Under the pieces are notes generated by a model. The model did not search any database. It was not told the DNA's origin and worked only from the letters and a program-made list of their open reading frames with translations. A program made the position numbers and the translations under genes. 64,000 nt of DNA from Aquimonas sp964586455 (GTDB lineage: Bacteria; Pseudomonadota; Gammaproteobacteria; Xanthomonadales; Xanthomonadaceae). This document shows positions 24,929-34,176 of the stretch, piece by piece. The stretch's first letter is position 1. Each line of letters opens with the position of its first letter. Location of the stretch: the NCBI GenBank assembly GCA_964586455.1, contig CAZPHV010000024.1:8354-72353 (forward strand), given 5' to 3'.

Positions 24929-25894
24929 ATGGAAACCCGCGCCAGTCACGTCCTGATCGGCAGCTTCGCGCTCGCTGTGCTGGTCCTCGCCTTTCTGTTC
25001 GTGCTGTGGCTGGGCAAGCTTTCGCTGGACCGCGAATGGGCCGCGTACGACGTGCTGTTCAATGAGGCCGTTACCGGCCTCACTGTAGGCTCGGCCGTGC
25101 AATACAGCGGTATCCAGGTGGGCGAAGTCCGGCGGCTGCAGCTGGCGGCGAACGATCCAGGCACCGTGGTCGCACGCATCCGCGTCTCCGGCGATACGCC
25201 GATCAAGACCGACACCACGGCCAAGCTGACCTTCACCGGCCTGACCGGCGTCGCCATCATCCAGCTCGGCGGGGGCAGCGCGGAGGCACCACTGCTTCTT
25301 GGCCGAAGTGATGACGTGCCGCAGATCATTGCAGACGACTCCGCGCTGGCCAAACTGTTCGCTTCCGGCGAAGACGTGGTGGTCAACGTCAACCAACTGC
25401 TGTCGCGCGCATCGAGCCTGCTCAGCGAAGACAACGTCGGCAAGGTGACGGCCACGCTGGACCACATCGAATCGCTGAGCGCCACCCTGGCCGCACACGG
25501 AGACGGGATCGGACGTGCGTTGGACGACCTCGGCGCGGCTGGCGAAACCCTGCGCACTTCGCTCGCCCAGGCCGAGCAGTTGCTGAAACGGCTCGACTCG
25601 ATTGCAGAACGCGCCGACGGGCTGCTGGCCAATGACGCCGAAGCTGTCATTGCCAGCCTGCGGGAAACCCTGGACGCCACGCGCAGGCTGGCCGACAGCA
25701 CCCAGCAACTGGTGGAGAACAACAGCGACGCGCTGGACCGTTTTGGCAACGAAGGCCTGCCGCAGCTCGCTCCCACGCTGGCCGAACTTCGCGAAACCCT
25801 CGCTCGCCTGTCGGCGCTCAGCCAACGCATTGAGCGCGACCCCTCCGGCCTGCTTCTGGGCCGCGACCATCCGAAGGAGTACGACCCGCGATGA
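24929..25894 (+). CDS. MCE family (MlaD-like) lipid-transport protein
   Basis: A 321-residue protein anchored by one N-terminal membrane helix (SFALAVLVLAFLFVLWLG), with an MCE domain at about 40-115 (YDVLFNEAVTGLTVGSAVQYSGIQVGEV, TGLTGVAIIQL) and a long helical C-terminal region rich in Ala/Leu/Glu that should form a coiled coil or channel. This is longer than E. coli MlaD and more like the helix-bearing MCE proteins that span the periplasm. It overlaps the next gene by ATGA. Confidence 0.92.
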   Translation: METRASHVLIGSFALAVLVLAFLFVLWLGKLSLDREWAAYDVLFNEAVTGLTVGSAVQYSGIQVGEVRRLQLAANDPGTVVARIRVSGDTPIKTDTTAKLTFTGLTGVAIIQLGGGSAEAPLLLGRSDDVPQIIADDSALAKLFASGEDVVVNVNQLLSRASSLLSEDNVGKVTATLDHIESLSATLAAHGDGIGRALDDLGAAGETLRTSLAQAEQLLKRLDSIAERADGLLANDAEAVIASLRETLDATRRLADSTQQLVENNSDALDRFGNEGLPQLAPTLAELRETLARLSALSQRIERDPSGLLLGRDHPKEYDPR

Positions 25895-26505
25895 GCGCCT
25901 TGCCCATGCATCGATCTTTTGCCAGCGCAGTGGCGCGTATCTGCCTTACCGCCCTGCTGTGCTCGCTCGTCGCCTGCGCCCTGCCTCAGGCCCGTGAAGG
26001 TGAGATGCGGGTGTTCGAGCTCGCAGTCACGACACCGAAGCAGGCGCCGCTCGACCCTCAACCTCAGTTGCTGGTGGATGCGCCGAGTGCCTCCGGCCTG
26101 CTCGACTCCGATCGCATCGTGGTGCGGGCCGGCCCCGACGAACTCGGCCTGCTGCGCGGCGGTCGCTGGAGCGAACCCCTGCCCCAGCTCTGGCAACGCA
26201 CGCTGATCCGCGCGATTGAAGACGACGGTCGTCTCCGCGCTGGCCGTCAGCGCGATGTGCTTGCCGGTGACGCGCGCCTGCTCGGCGAACTGCGCGCCTT
26301 CGAGTTCGTGCGCGACCAGGCTCGCGTGCATGTCCACTTCCATGCCAAGCGTGTGGGTGCAGGCCAGCGGATCGTCGCCGCACGCAGCTTCGAAGCCTCG
26401 GCCGAGGTGCGCGGCAGCGATGCCGCCGACGTGGTTGTCGCCTTCAATACCGCCAGTCACACGCTGCTGACCGAACTGCTGGATTGGCTCAGCGCTGCGC
26501 CTTGA
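25891..26505 (+). CDS. ABC-type transport auxiliary lipoprotein
   Basis: A 204-residue lipoprotein: signal peptide with lipobox LVAC (cysteine near residue 30), then a compact domain with YxL-like strands (MRVFELAV, LLVDAPSASGLLDSDRIVVR) and RWSEPLPQLWQRTLIRAIE, typical of the PqiC-like auxiliary lipoprotein family encoded after MCE genes. It probably sits on the inner face of the outer membrane and docks the MCE protein. It is the last gene of the four-gene operon. Confidence 0.88.
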   Translation: MSALPMHRSFASAVARICLTALLCSLVACALPQAREGEMRVFELAVTTPKQAPLDPQPQLLVDAPSASGLLDSDRIVVRAGPDELGLLRGGRWSEPLPQLWQRTLIRAIEDDGRLRAGRQRDVLAGDARLLGELRAFEFVRDQARVHVHFHAKRVGAGQRIVAARSFEASAEVRGSDAADVVVAFNTASHTLLTELLDWLSAAP

Positions 26506-26529
26506 TGCCTGGGAGGTTGAAGACGAGTG

Positions 26530-26610
26530 CCGGGGCCAGCGTGTAGCCCCGGTGGGCCAGGCCCACCCTATGCACCTCGATAGTTATGGGGTGGGCCCTG
26601 GCCCACCGAA
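26530..26610. repeat. Hairpin and two inverted GGTGGGCC palindromes after the MCE operon
   Basis: A 7-bp stem ccggggc/gccccgg (26530-26552) is followed by ggtgggccaggcccacc (26551-26567) and, in opposite orientation, a gtgggccctggcccacc core (26591-26607). The group starts 24 bp past the operon stop, so it may serve as a transcription or mRNA 3' boundary. The cores belong to the repeat family seen at 1902, 43047-43176 and 60138-60211. Confidence 0.6.
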
Positions 26611-26834
26611 GCCAAAACTCGCCTCGCTGGTGTCTTTCCGGGCGCGCCTGATTGGGCGCTCGACTGAGTATTCGTCACTTCGGGCCTGTGTTTTTCTACG
26701 CCCTACAACCTTCGTGCCCTCGGCCGCTCGTTGCTGAATACGCCCCCCTGATGATCTTTGGCTCTTGGCCACAGAACCCCGACGCCCGGCCCGAGCGTCG
26801 CCCGGGTTACGCGCGCTTACCTGCATGGGTTAAA

Positions 26835-26862
26835 ACATATCTTTTCATCGCGATGAATATGT
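26835..26862. promoter_or_regulatory. Palindromic operator upstream of homoserine dehydrogenase
   Basis: A perfect 14-bp palindrome ttcatcgcgatgaa (26844-26857) lies within an outer inverted repeat acatat/atatgt, in an AT-rich island 40 bp before the start codon. The position fits a repressor site. A regulator of methionine or S-adenosylhomocysteine metabolism is a guess from the gene it precedes. Confidence 0.6.
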
Positions 26863-26901
26863 GGTCTTATCTGGCACCCGCCCGGACCCACCTCTCACGC
26901 C

Positions 26902-27990
26902 ATGCCTGTCCTTTCCCAAACCTGCGCTGCCAACCCTGCCAAACGCGTCGACATCGTGCTGATCGGCGCGCGTGGTCGCGTAGGTACTGCATTCCGCCAA
27001 CGACTCGCCGAACGCCGCGATGCCCTGCACCAGAGCCTCGGCATCGATCTGCGCTTGCGCGCCGCCTACGACCGCCGCGGCATGGCCGAGCACGCGCAGG
27101 GCCTGGATCCGGCAGACATCGAGTCGGCGCTGTCGCCGCGCATGGAAGGTGATGTGGGCCAGCTCTGGACGCGCCTGGGACGCGCGCAGCACACCATTGC
27201 CGTGGACTGCACCGCCAGCGACGAGGTCGCCGCGGGCTATCCCGCATTGCTCGAAAGCGGCGTTGCGATCGCGGCTGCCAACAAGCATGCCGGAGCGCGC
27301 CCGTGGGCGTTCTATCGCGGCCTGCAGGCGCAGGCACAGCGCACGCCCTGGCGCTACGAAACCACGGTGGGCGCGGCCATTCCGGTGCTCGGGCCGCTGC
27401 GCGATCTGCGCCTGCGCGGCGAGCGCGTACTCGGCATTCGCGGCCTGTTGTCTGGCTCCTTGTCCTATCTCATGTCACGCCTGCACGAAGGCGTGGACTT
27501 CTCGCAGTCCGTGATCGAAGCCCGTGATCTTGGCTATACCGAACCCGATCCGCTGGAAGACCTCGGCGGCCAGGACGTCGCACGCAAGCTGCTGATTCTC
27601 GGCCGCGAAGCCGGCTTCGAGCTGGAGCAGGCTCAGATCGAAGTCGAACCACTGACAGCGGTTCGCAACCTGCAGGGTGATGCACTGCTGCGGGCCCTGC
27701 GCGACGAGGATGACGCCTGGCGCCAGCGCATCCAGCAGGCCCAGGCACGCGGCGAGCGCCTGGTCGTGGTGGGCGAAATCGGGCCATCCGGCGGGCGTGT
27801 CGGTGTCGTCTCGCTGCCTGCGGCTGACCTGCTCGCCAGCGCCCGCCCTCGTGAGAACGTGCTGGAGATCCGTACCGATCTGCAGCAGCAGCCGCCGCTG
27901 ACCCTGCGCGGCCCCGGCGCAGGCGCGGACGTCACCGCCGCCGGTGTGTTCAGCGACGTGCTGGCGGCCGCGCAGACACTTGCGCGCTGA
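26902..27990 (+). CDS. Homoserine dehydrogenase (stand-alone)
   Basis: A 362-residue enzyme like the dehydrogenase half of ThrA/MetL: NAD(P)-binding VLIGARGRVG near the N-terminus, DCTASDEVA, AAANKHAG with the lysine-containing motif, YETTVGAAIPVLGPLRDL, and the diagnostic ARDLGYTEPDPLEDLGGQDVARKLLIL. It reduces aspartate semialdehyde to homoserine, the branch point to threonine and methionine. It lacks the aspartokinase domain and the C-terminal ACT domain, so direct threonine feedback is not expected. The operator at 26835-26862 and the absence of thrB/thrC nearby suggest a role in methionine supply; that is inference. ATG at 26902. Confidence 0.88.
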   Translation: MPVLSQTCAANPAKRVDIVLIGARGRVGTAFRQRLAERRDALHQSLGIDLRLRAAYDRRGMAEHAQGLDPADIESALSPRMEGDVGQLWTRLGRAQHTIAVDCTASDEVAAGYPALLESGVAIAAANKHAGARPWAFYRGLQAQAQRTPWRYETTVGAAIPVLGPLRDLRLRGERVLGIRGLLSGSLSYLMSRLHEGVDFSQSVIEARDLGYTEPDPLEDLGGQDVARKLLILGREAGFELEQAQIEVEPLTAVRNLQGDALLRALRDEDDAWRQRIQQAQARGERLVVVGEIGPSGGRVGVVSLPAADLLASARPRENVLEIRTDLQQQPPLTLRGPGAGADVTAAGVFSDVLAAAQTLAR

Positions 27991-28559
27991 GAATGCGTTC
28001 ACACATCAGCTGAACCTGCGACCCGGCCAACACCTCTCCGCGCGAACAGGCAGCGATCAGGACCCCTGTCGCCTACTTCTTGGTGGCGTGCCGCGCGGAG
28101 CGCGATCTCGACGCTCATGCGAGGCCTGCAGAGCTGGTAGATGCGCTGCGCTGATCTTCGCTACGGCTACGAGAGACGCCTTCGTTGAATCGAAGCCGAA
28201 AGGCAGACAACGCGCGTCTGCCTCAGCGGGAGACGCCGTGGTGGGGGCGAAGCCGAAAGGCGCGGACTGCGCATGGCCGCTTCGCTGCAGGTACGGCGTC
28301 ACTCGTGTTCGTAGGGTGGGTAGGGGCAGCGCATCCACCAGCGCGTCCTGTGGACGCCGAGCGCCAAACGAAGTCCCGGAGTCTGCAAACACCCTCTGAG
28401 CCAGCCAGGGATGTCTGTACCGGACGTTCTCAGCTGCGCAAGCGGAGTCAGGCTGCTTGCACCCGGCGAATGAATGCTCGTCCCCGGTCCTTGGCTCAAG
28501 GGCTGTGTTCCGCGCTCTACCGCACTACACTCGGATCTTTCAAGCCGGCAGGGCTCACC
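27991..28559. other. Intergenic region with a partial 57-bp tandem repeat
   Basis: 569 bp without a supportable gene. The string cgaagccgaaaggc occurs at about 28191 and 28248 (57 bp apart) with gagacgcc before each, so part of the spacer is a degenerate tandem duplication. A ggcagac/gtctgcc hairpin starts at 28202. At 28315-28343 a ggtgggtaggggcagcgcatccacc string resembles another common intergenic repeat. Confidence 0.5.
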
Positions 28560-29993
28560 ATGCTGCAGCAGAACTATCCGCACTTCATTGGCAGCCGTGC
28601 CGAGTCGCCGAATACCGACCTGGCCGTGCTCGACAAATTCAGCGGCGAGATCGCCACGCGGGTGCCTTTGGCTTGCGCACAGGACGTGGAGCGCGCGATT
28701 GCGGCCGCTCACGCAGCTGCAGCCGAGATGGCGAGCTTCAAGCCCTGGCAACGTCAAGCCGTGCTTGAGCACTGCGTACGCCGCTTCCGCGAGCGCAGCG
28801 AAGAGCTGGCCTTGGCGCTTTGCATCGAGGCTGGCAAGCCGATCAAGGATGCACGCGGGGAAGTCACGCGCCTGATCGACACCTTTCGCATCGCCGCCGA
28901 AGAGTCGGTGCGGATCGGCGGTGAGGTGCTGAATCTCGAAATCTCGGCACGCGGCAATGGCTATCGCGGCTTCACCCGGCAGGCGCCGATCGGGCCCTGC
29001 AGCTTCATCACACCTTTCAACTTCCCCTTGAACCTGGTCGCACACAAGGTGGCGCCTGCCATCGCAGCCGGCTGCCCGTTCGTGTTGAAGCCCGCACCGC
29101 GCACGCCGATCGGCGCCTTGATGATCGGCGAGGTGCTGGCCGAAACCGATCTGCCCGCAGGTGCGTTTTCCATCCTTAGCTGCAGCAACGACGACGCCAA
29201 GGCCTTGATCGAAGACGAACGCCTGAAGCTGCTGTCGTTCACCGGCGGCAGCATCGGTTGGGAGTTCAAAGCCCGCGCGGGCCGCAAGAAGGTCACGCTT
29301 GAGCTCGGTGGCGATGCCGCCTGCATCGTCGACGCCGACCCGGGTGTCGCGCTGGAGCACGTGGTCGATCGGCTGATCTTCGGCGCCTACTACCAGAGCG
29401 GGCAGAGCTGCATCAGCGTGCAGCGCATCCTGGTGCATGACAGCCTGTACGCGTCCCTGCGCGAGAAACTGATCACCCGCGTCGAGCAGCTGAAGATGGG
29501 CGATCCGCGACAGGACGACACCTTCATCGGCCCCTTGATCGACCTGGCTTCGGCCGAGCGTATCGAGGCCTGGATCAACGAAGCCAAGGACGGCGGCGCG
29601 CGCGTGCTGGCCGGCGGCGAGCGGCGCGGCACCCTGCATGCGGCAACCCTGCTGCAGAACGTGCCAGCCGACTGTCGGCTGGCCCGCGAGGAGGCCTTCG
29701 GGCCAGTTGCCTGCCTGGAACCCTTCAGCGACTTCGAGACCGCGCTGAAGCGCGTCAACGACTCGCGCTACGGGCTGCAGGCGGGCGTGTTCACCCGAGA
29801 CATCAGCCGCGCTTTGCAGGCCTGGGAACAGCTCGAAGTCGGTGGCGTGGTGGTGGGGGATGTTCCCAGCTTCCGCATGGACAACATGCCCTACGGCGGG
29901 ATCAAAGCCAGCGGCCTCGGGCGCGAGGGCGTGCGCTGGGCGATCGATGACATGAGCGAGACGCGTTTGCTGGTGCTGAAAAACTGGCTCTGA
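28560..29993 (+). CDS. NAD(P)-dependent aldehyde dehydrogenase
   Basis: A 477-residue aldehyde dehydrogenase: N154 in TPFNFPLN, K177 in VLKPAP, E248 in LELGGD and catalytic C284 in GQSCIS, with NMPYGGIKASGLGREG near the C-terminus. It oxidises an aldehyde to the acid, or to a thioester in related subfamilies; the closest pattern is the lactaldehyde/non-phosphorylating GAPDH-like group. The start is the ATG at 28560 with AGGG upstream; the longer frame from 28185 runs through repeats. It stands alone, with 570 bp before and 450 bp after it, so its pathway is not shown by context. Confidence 0.9.
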   Translation: MLQQNYPHFIGSRAESPNTDLAVLDKFSGEIATRVPLACAQDVERAIAAAHAAAAEMASFKPWQRQAVLEHCVRRFRERSEELALALCIEAGKPIKDARGEVTRLIDTFRIAAEESVRIGGEVLNLEISARGNGYRGFTRQAPIGPCSFITPFNFPLNLVAHKVAPAIAAGCPFVLKPAPRTPIGALMIGEVLAETDLPAGAFSILSCSNDDAKALIEDERLKLLSFTGGSIGWEFKARAGRKKVTLELGGDAACIVDADPGVALEHVVDRLIFGAYYQSGQSCISVQRILVHDSLYASLREKLITRVEQLKMGDPRQDDTFIGPLIDLASAERIEAWINEAKDGGARVLAGGERRGTLHAATLLQNVPADCRLAREEAFGPVACLEPFSDFETALKRVNDSRYGLQAGVFTRDISRALQAWEQLEVGGVVVGDVPSFRMDNMPYGGIKASGLGREGVRWAIDDMSETRLLVLKNWL

Positions 29994-30447
29994 GGGTTTG
30001 GCCCGCCAGCGGCACGTCGGGCATGCCGGGTTTCAGGCCGCGGGCGCAGCAGCCTTGCATGGACGTGGCTTTGCTGGAATCGCGTTCTCTGCTCTGCAGG
30101 CGCGTGCGGCTATGCGCGCGTCAAACGCGCGTAGAGCATGCAGTCGCCGACCGGAAGTTGCGGGCCCGCCGCGCTGTGAACCACCAACGAGGAGCGCTGT
30201 TACTGATGATCCAGGCAAACGCGGTGCCAGTGGCTGCGCTTCGAAATTTCGCAGCGCGCGTGAGATCAAACGGCTGGAGGACGACTTCAATGCAGGTCAA
30301 GAGGCTCGCCGGACATGCGTTTGCAGGAAACTCCATCGGTACTGCGGTGAAACCGGCGCAGGCGCGCCCGGGTTTGGAATCGGCTGCGGCATCTGGCGCT
30401 CCGGCATCCGGCCGTCCCTGGCCGGAAGTCCCCCAGCCCGACCGTGC
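29994..30447. other. Intergenic region between convergent ALDH and TonB receptor genes
   Basis: 454 bp between convergent stop codons. Short frames exist on both strands but none has a ribosome-binding site, conserved motif or normal composition. No clear terminator was found. Confidence 0.45.
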
Positions 30448-32940
30448 TCAGTAGCGCAGGCGCAAAGTCACACCGTAGGTACGCGGTGCGCCCAGGAAGT
30501 CATTGATCGAGCCTGCCTGCAGCGGCGCGTTGAAGGCCACCTGGGTGTAGGTCTTGTCGGTGAGGTTCTGGCCCCACAGTTCCAACGACCAGCGACCATC
30601 GTCGGGGCCGATCCCGAAGCGCGCGCTCAGGAGGGTGTGGGCCTCCTGCAGTTTGGTCGCCAGCAGGTCCGAGCCGGTGTTGTACTCCGACTGATGACGC
30701 GCACCGACATACCAGTTGGCCTGCAGTCCACCCAGCGCATGCCGGTACTGCAGCGAGGAAGTGATCGACCAGCGAGGAGCGAAACTCGCGGTGTTGCCGG
30801 GCAGCAGGGCCAGGGCTGCGTCCGCCAGCGGGTCCGAGCCGTACTTGGAATCCAACCAGGTGGCACCCGCCTGCACGAGCAGCCCGTCGCTGGCCTGCCA
30901 CTGCAGCTCAAGATCAGCGCCCTGACTGACCAGTTCAGGAATCGAACGGACTACAAAACTGGTGCCGATGAAGCTGTTGAGCTGGAAGTCGGTATAGGTC
31001 TGATGGAACAGCGCACCGTTCAGCAGCAGCCTGCCGTCGGCCCAGGTGGATTTCAGACCGAGCTCGAACGCATCGACAAACTCGCCCGGAAAAGCGGTGT
31101 CCAGATCAGGTGTGAGGTTGGCATTGAGCTCACGGTCCTGATTGAAGCCGCCGGCCTTGTAGCCACGCGCTGCCGAGGCGTAGCCCATCATGCCCTCGCC
31201 GAAGTCGTAGGCCAGCTTGAAGCTGCCTGACCACTCCTTCTCGTCGCGATCCTGGTTCGAGCTGATGCCATTGAACAGCGAGTTCGACCAGGGCAGGCAC
31301 ATGTTGCCGATCACGGTCGGCACCAGCTGACCGACAATCGCCGCCGGCACGCCGCGCGCCACCAATGCCGCACCGACCTGTGCCGGGTTGGCCAGCGCCG
31401 CCGCGCAACCCTGGCCGCCGTTCGGCGTCGAGTAGTTCGACTGCAGGTGCTTGCGCTCCTGCGTGTAGCGCAGGCCCAGGCTGAGCTCGAGCGCGTCGGT
31501 GGCGTCGAAGCTGAAGTTGCCGAACAGGGCGTTGCTGCGGGCGCTTTGAGCGAAGGTATCGCGCTGGGTCGGACCAATGAAGGTCGTGCCATAGGGTCGG
31601 CCGGCAGCCTCGGACAGAAAGGCGAAGCCGTTGCCGGTGTTCACCGCGATACCGGCGGGCGCCAGCGAGTTGGCGATGTTGCTGATCAACAGGGTCGAGA
31701 GATAGCCCTCGTAGGCCCCACCCATGTCGATGGGGAAACCGTAGCGCATGTCTTCATCGGCGTGGAACAGGCCAACCATCCAGCGCGTGCGTTCGCCCTC
31801 GCCGGCCAGGCGCAGCTCCTGGCTGAAGGTCTGGAACTGGGTCTCCGCCGCCCGGCCCGCCGGGCGGAACCAGATGTCCGCGCCGCTGTAGTCGAGGTCC
31901 GAGGCGACGTCCGAACCCCAGTCGCGCCAGCCGGTGATCGAGCTCAAAGTGGCGCCGCCGAACCACGGCGACTGCCAGTTGATCTCAAGCGCAGCTCCGC
32001 GGTCTTCGATGTCGCTGCTGCTGGGGCGGTTGGCAAACGCCAGACGACGTTCGGGGTCGGCGAAGTCGATCACGCCGGGGCCGCCCGCGAAGGCGTTGAC
32101 GGCTGCCGCGGTCGCACCGCGGATGCGGGTCACGCTGACGCAGCAGTTCTCTTCGCGACGCGCGTAGTCGGTGCTGAACTGGATATCCAGATCCTCGTTC
32201 GGCAGCCAGGCCAGCTGCGCACGGATGCCGTGCATGTTCTGGTCGCCGTCCTCGTCAGTGACGCGCGGCCCATTGCCGGTCTCGACGTCCATGAAGCCGT
32301 CACGCTTGCGCTTGACCGCATACACGCGGAAGGCGGCGTTCTCGCCGATCTGGTCGTTGTAGCTCCCGGCCGCTCCGAGCGCGCCGAAGTTGCCTGCGCT
32401 GAGCTCGCCGGTCAGCGCCTGGCGAAACTCGGGCTTGCGCGTAACAATACTGATCAGACCTGCCGAGGTGTTCTTGCCGAACAGCGTGCCCTGCGGGCCC
32501 TTCAGCACTTCGATCCGCTCCAGCTCGCCCAGATCGCCAAAGCCCACGCCGTTGCGCGGCCGGTAGATGCCGTCGATGACGATGCCGACCGAGGACTCCA
32601 GGCCGGGGTTGTCGCCGACCGTGCCAACTCCGCGGATACGCGCGGTGGTCTGGTTCTCGGCGCTGGTGCTGGTCACCGAGAGCCCGGGCACCAGTACCTG
32701 CATGTCCTTGATGTCGCGCACGCCGGCCTGAAGCAAGGCCTGCTCGGACAGGACATTCATCGTGATCGGCACGGATTGCAGGGTCTCTTCGCGCTTCTGC
32801 GCGGTGACGATCACGGCGTCGAGCGCCTTCGCGGAATCGGTCTCGGATTCCTGCGCAAGCACCGGCAAGGCCAGACCGCCAGCCAGCACGACGAGGATGC
32901 AGGCCGCCAAGGGGCTCGGACGGGGTGTACGGTGAGTCAT
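30448..32940 (-). CDS. TonB-dependent outer-membrane receptor of the acyl-CoA cluster
   Basis: An 830-residue receptor: signal peptide ending PVLAQ (about residue 30), a TonB-box-like region (ALDAVIVTAQKREETLQSVP), plug domain with RIRGVGTVGDNPG, ERIEVLKGPQGTLFGKNT and GLISIVTRKP, and a 22-strand-type barrel ending in an aromatic (LRLRY). VTAQKREE and PITMNVL are typical of the large receptor group common in sphingomonads and other degraders, often for hydrophobic or carbohydrate substrates. The ATG at 32940 follows a GGGAGGGAA site. It is the last gene behind five beta-oxidation genes, 137 bp after the acyl-CoA dehydrogenase, so it probably imports the compound they degrade. Confidence 0.92.
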   Translation of the reverse strand: MTHRTPRPSPLAACILVVLAGGLALPVLAQESETDSAKALDAVIVTAQKREETLQSVPITMNVLSEQALLQAGVRDIKDMQVLVPGLSVTSTSAENQTTARIRGVGTVGDNPGLESSVGIVIDGIYRPRNGVGFGDLGELERIEVLKGPQGTLFGKNTSAGLISIVTRKPEFRQALTGELSAGNFGALGAAGSYNDQIGENAAFRVYAVKRKRDGFMDVETGNGPRVTDEDGDQNMHGIRAQLAWLPNEDLDIQFSTDYARREENCCVSVTRIRGATAAAVNAFAGGPGVIDFADPERRLAFANRPSSSDIEDRGAALEINWQSPWFGGATLSSITGWRDWGSDVASDLDYSGADIWFRPAGRAAETQFQTFSQELRLAGEGERTRWMVGLFHADEDMRYGFPIDMGGAYEGYLSTLLISNIANSLAPAGIAVNTGNGFAFLSEAAGRPYGTTFIGPTQRDTFAQSARSNALFGNFSFDATDALELSLGLRYTQERKHLQSNYSTPNGGQGCAAALANPAQVGAALVARGVPAAIVGQLVPTVIGNMCLPWSNSLFNGISSNQDRDEKEWSGSFKLAYDFGEGMMGYASAARGYKAGGFNQDRELNANLTPDLDTAFPGEFVDAFELGLKSTWADGRLLLNGALFHQTYTDFQLNSFIGTSFVVRSIPELVSQGADLELQWQASDGLLVQAGATWLDSKYGSDPLADAALALLPGNTASFAPRWSITSSLQYRHALGGLQANWYVGARHQSEYNTGSDLLATKLQEAHTLLSARFGIGPDDGRWSLELWGQNLTDKTYTQVAFNAPLQAGSINDFLGAPRTYGVTLRLRY

Positions 32941-33077
32941 GGTGTTCCCTCCCAGTGAAGCGTTGGTAGAAAGTGGTCGCCCGCCTCTGCGGGGGGTGCG
33001 ACCGACAGCGCCGTCCCTGGCGCGGGGTGCTGCAGCCGCGGCGCCCTTCAAGCGCACGGCGAATTCCAGTGGCGGGT

Positions 33078-34166
33078 TCAGGCGGCCAGGGCGTGCGTCC
33101 TTCGCTGCAGGTGCACGGCACTGCCGCCAAAGCGCAGCTCGAAGGCGAGCAGACGCTTGAACACGTGGCTGATATCGAGCTCATCGCTCATGCCCATGCC
33201 GCCATGCAGCTGCACGGCCTGCTGGCCCAGCTCGCGAGCGGCGCGACCGATGACCCACTTGGCTGCCGACAGCGCTTCAGTGCGCGTCGCGGGTTCCGCT
33301 GAAGTGCAGCGCGCCGCCGCCCACAGGGCCATGGAGCGCGCCTCCTCCACGCGCATGAAGAGGTCGGCCAAGCGATGCTGCAAGGCCTGGAAACGGCCGA
33401 TCGGCTGGCCGAACTGCTGACGCGTGCGTGCGTATTCGAGCGTGCTGCGCAGGCCCCGCTCCAGCGTGCCGAGTGCATCCGCGCAGTGCGCCGCCAGCGC
33501 ATAGTCCTGCAGCGCCTGCAGCGCGTCTGCGCAGTCCGCCTGCACGCAGACTGCCGGGGTGGAGTCCAGCTCGACGCGAGCGCTGCTTCGCCCGTCCACC
33601 GTGGGCTGTGCACGCACGCGCAGACCGCGCGCAGCCGCTTCCACTGCATACAGCCCCGACCGACCGCGTGCATCCCGCGCCGGCAGCAACAGCAGGTGCG
33701 CGCTGTCGGCAAACTCCACGCCGTGCAGTCGCCCGTGCAGCAGGCAGGCGCCGCTGTGCATGTCGACCACAGGCAGTGGCTCGCCTTCGGCCTGATGTGC
33801 CAGAACGGCGATCGCGTCGCCCGCCCCGAGCGCGGGCAGCCAGCGCTCGCGCAGTGCCGCACTGCCAAGCTGGGCCAGAGCCCGACTGGCGACGACGGCG
33901 CTGTCGATGAAGGGCTCGACGCAAAGCGCATCGCCCATGACCTGACAGACGCGCATGACGGTGAACGCATCCGCGCCCAGTCCGCCCAGCGCTTCCGGCA
34001 GCTCCAGCGTCAGCAGTCCCTGCTCGGCCAGTTGCGCCCACACGGCGGCGCTGGGCCGGCCGCTGTCGAGCCGTGCGCGCCGGGTTTCGAAGTCGTAGAC
34101 CGCATCCATGAGGCGGCGGGTCGAGTCGTGCAGCAGCTGCTGCTCGTCGCTGAGTTCGAAGTCCAT
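33078..34166 (-). CDS. Acyl-CoA dehydrogenase, small-subunit type
   Basis: A 362-residue acyl-CoA dehydrogenase homologue (MDFELSDEQQLLHDSTRRL; RTRQQFGQPIGRFQALQHRLADL; QAVQLHGGMGMSDELDISH). Conservation in the middle FAD/substrate domain is weak and the TEP-type motif is missing, which is usual for the partner subunit of heterotetrameric (alpha2-beta2) acyl-CoA dehydrogenases. AGGAG precedes the ATG at 34166, 10 bp after the stop of the next acyl-CoA dehydrogenase gene, so the two probably form one enzyme. Such pairs are known from steroid and other bulky-substrate catabolism; the substrate here is unknown. Confidence 0.85.
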   Translation of the reverse strand: MDFELSDEQQLLHDSTRRLMDAVYDFETRRARLDSGRPSAAVWAQLAEQGLLTLELPEALGGLGADAFTVMRVCQVMGDALCVEPFIDSAVVASRALAQLGSAALRERWLPALGAGDAIAVLAHQAEGEPLPVVDMHSGACLLHGRLHGVEFADSAHLLLLPARDARGRSGLYAVEAAARGLRVRAQPTVDGRSSARVELDSTPAVCVQADCADALQALQDYALAAHCADALGTLERGLRSTLEYARTRQQFGQPIGRFQALQHRLADLFMRVEEARSMALWAAARCTSAEPATRTEALSAAKWVIGRAARELGQQAVQLHGGMGMSDELDISHVFKRLLAFELRFGGSAVHLQRRTHALAA

Positions 34167-34176
34167 ACAGCGTCTC

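Noticed and set aside
28185..28559. N-terminal extension of the aldehyde dehydrogenase frame
   Set aside because: It runs through repeat-like spacer, has no homology-like motifs and lacks a ribosome-binding site, while the ATG at 28560 has AGGG upstream and begins at the family N-terminus.
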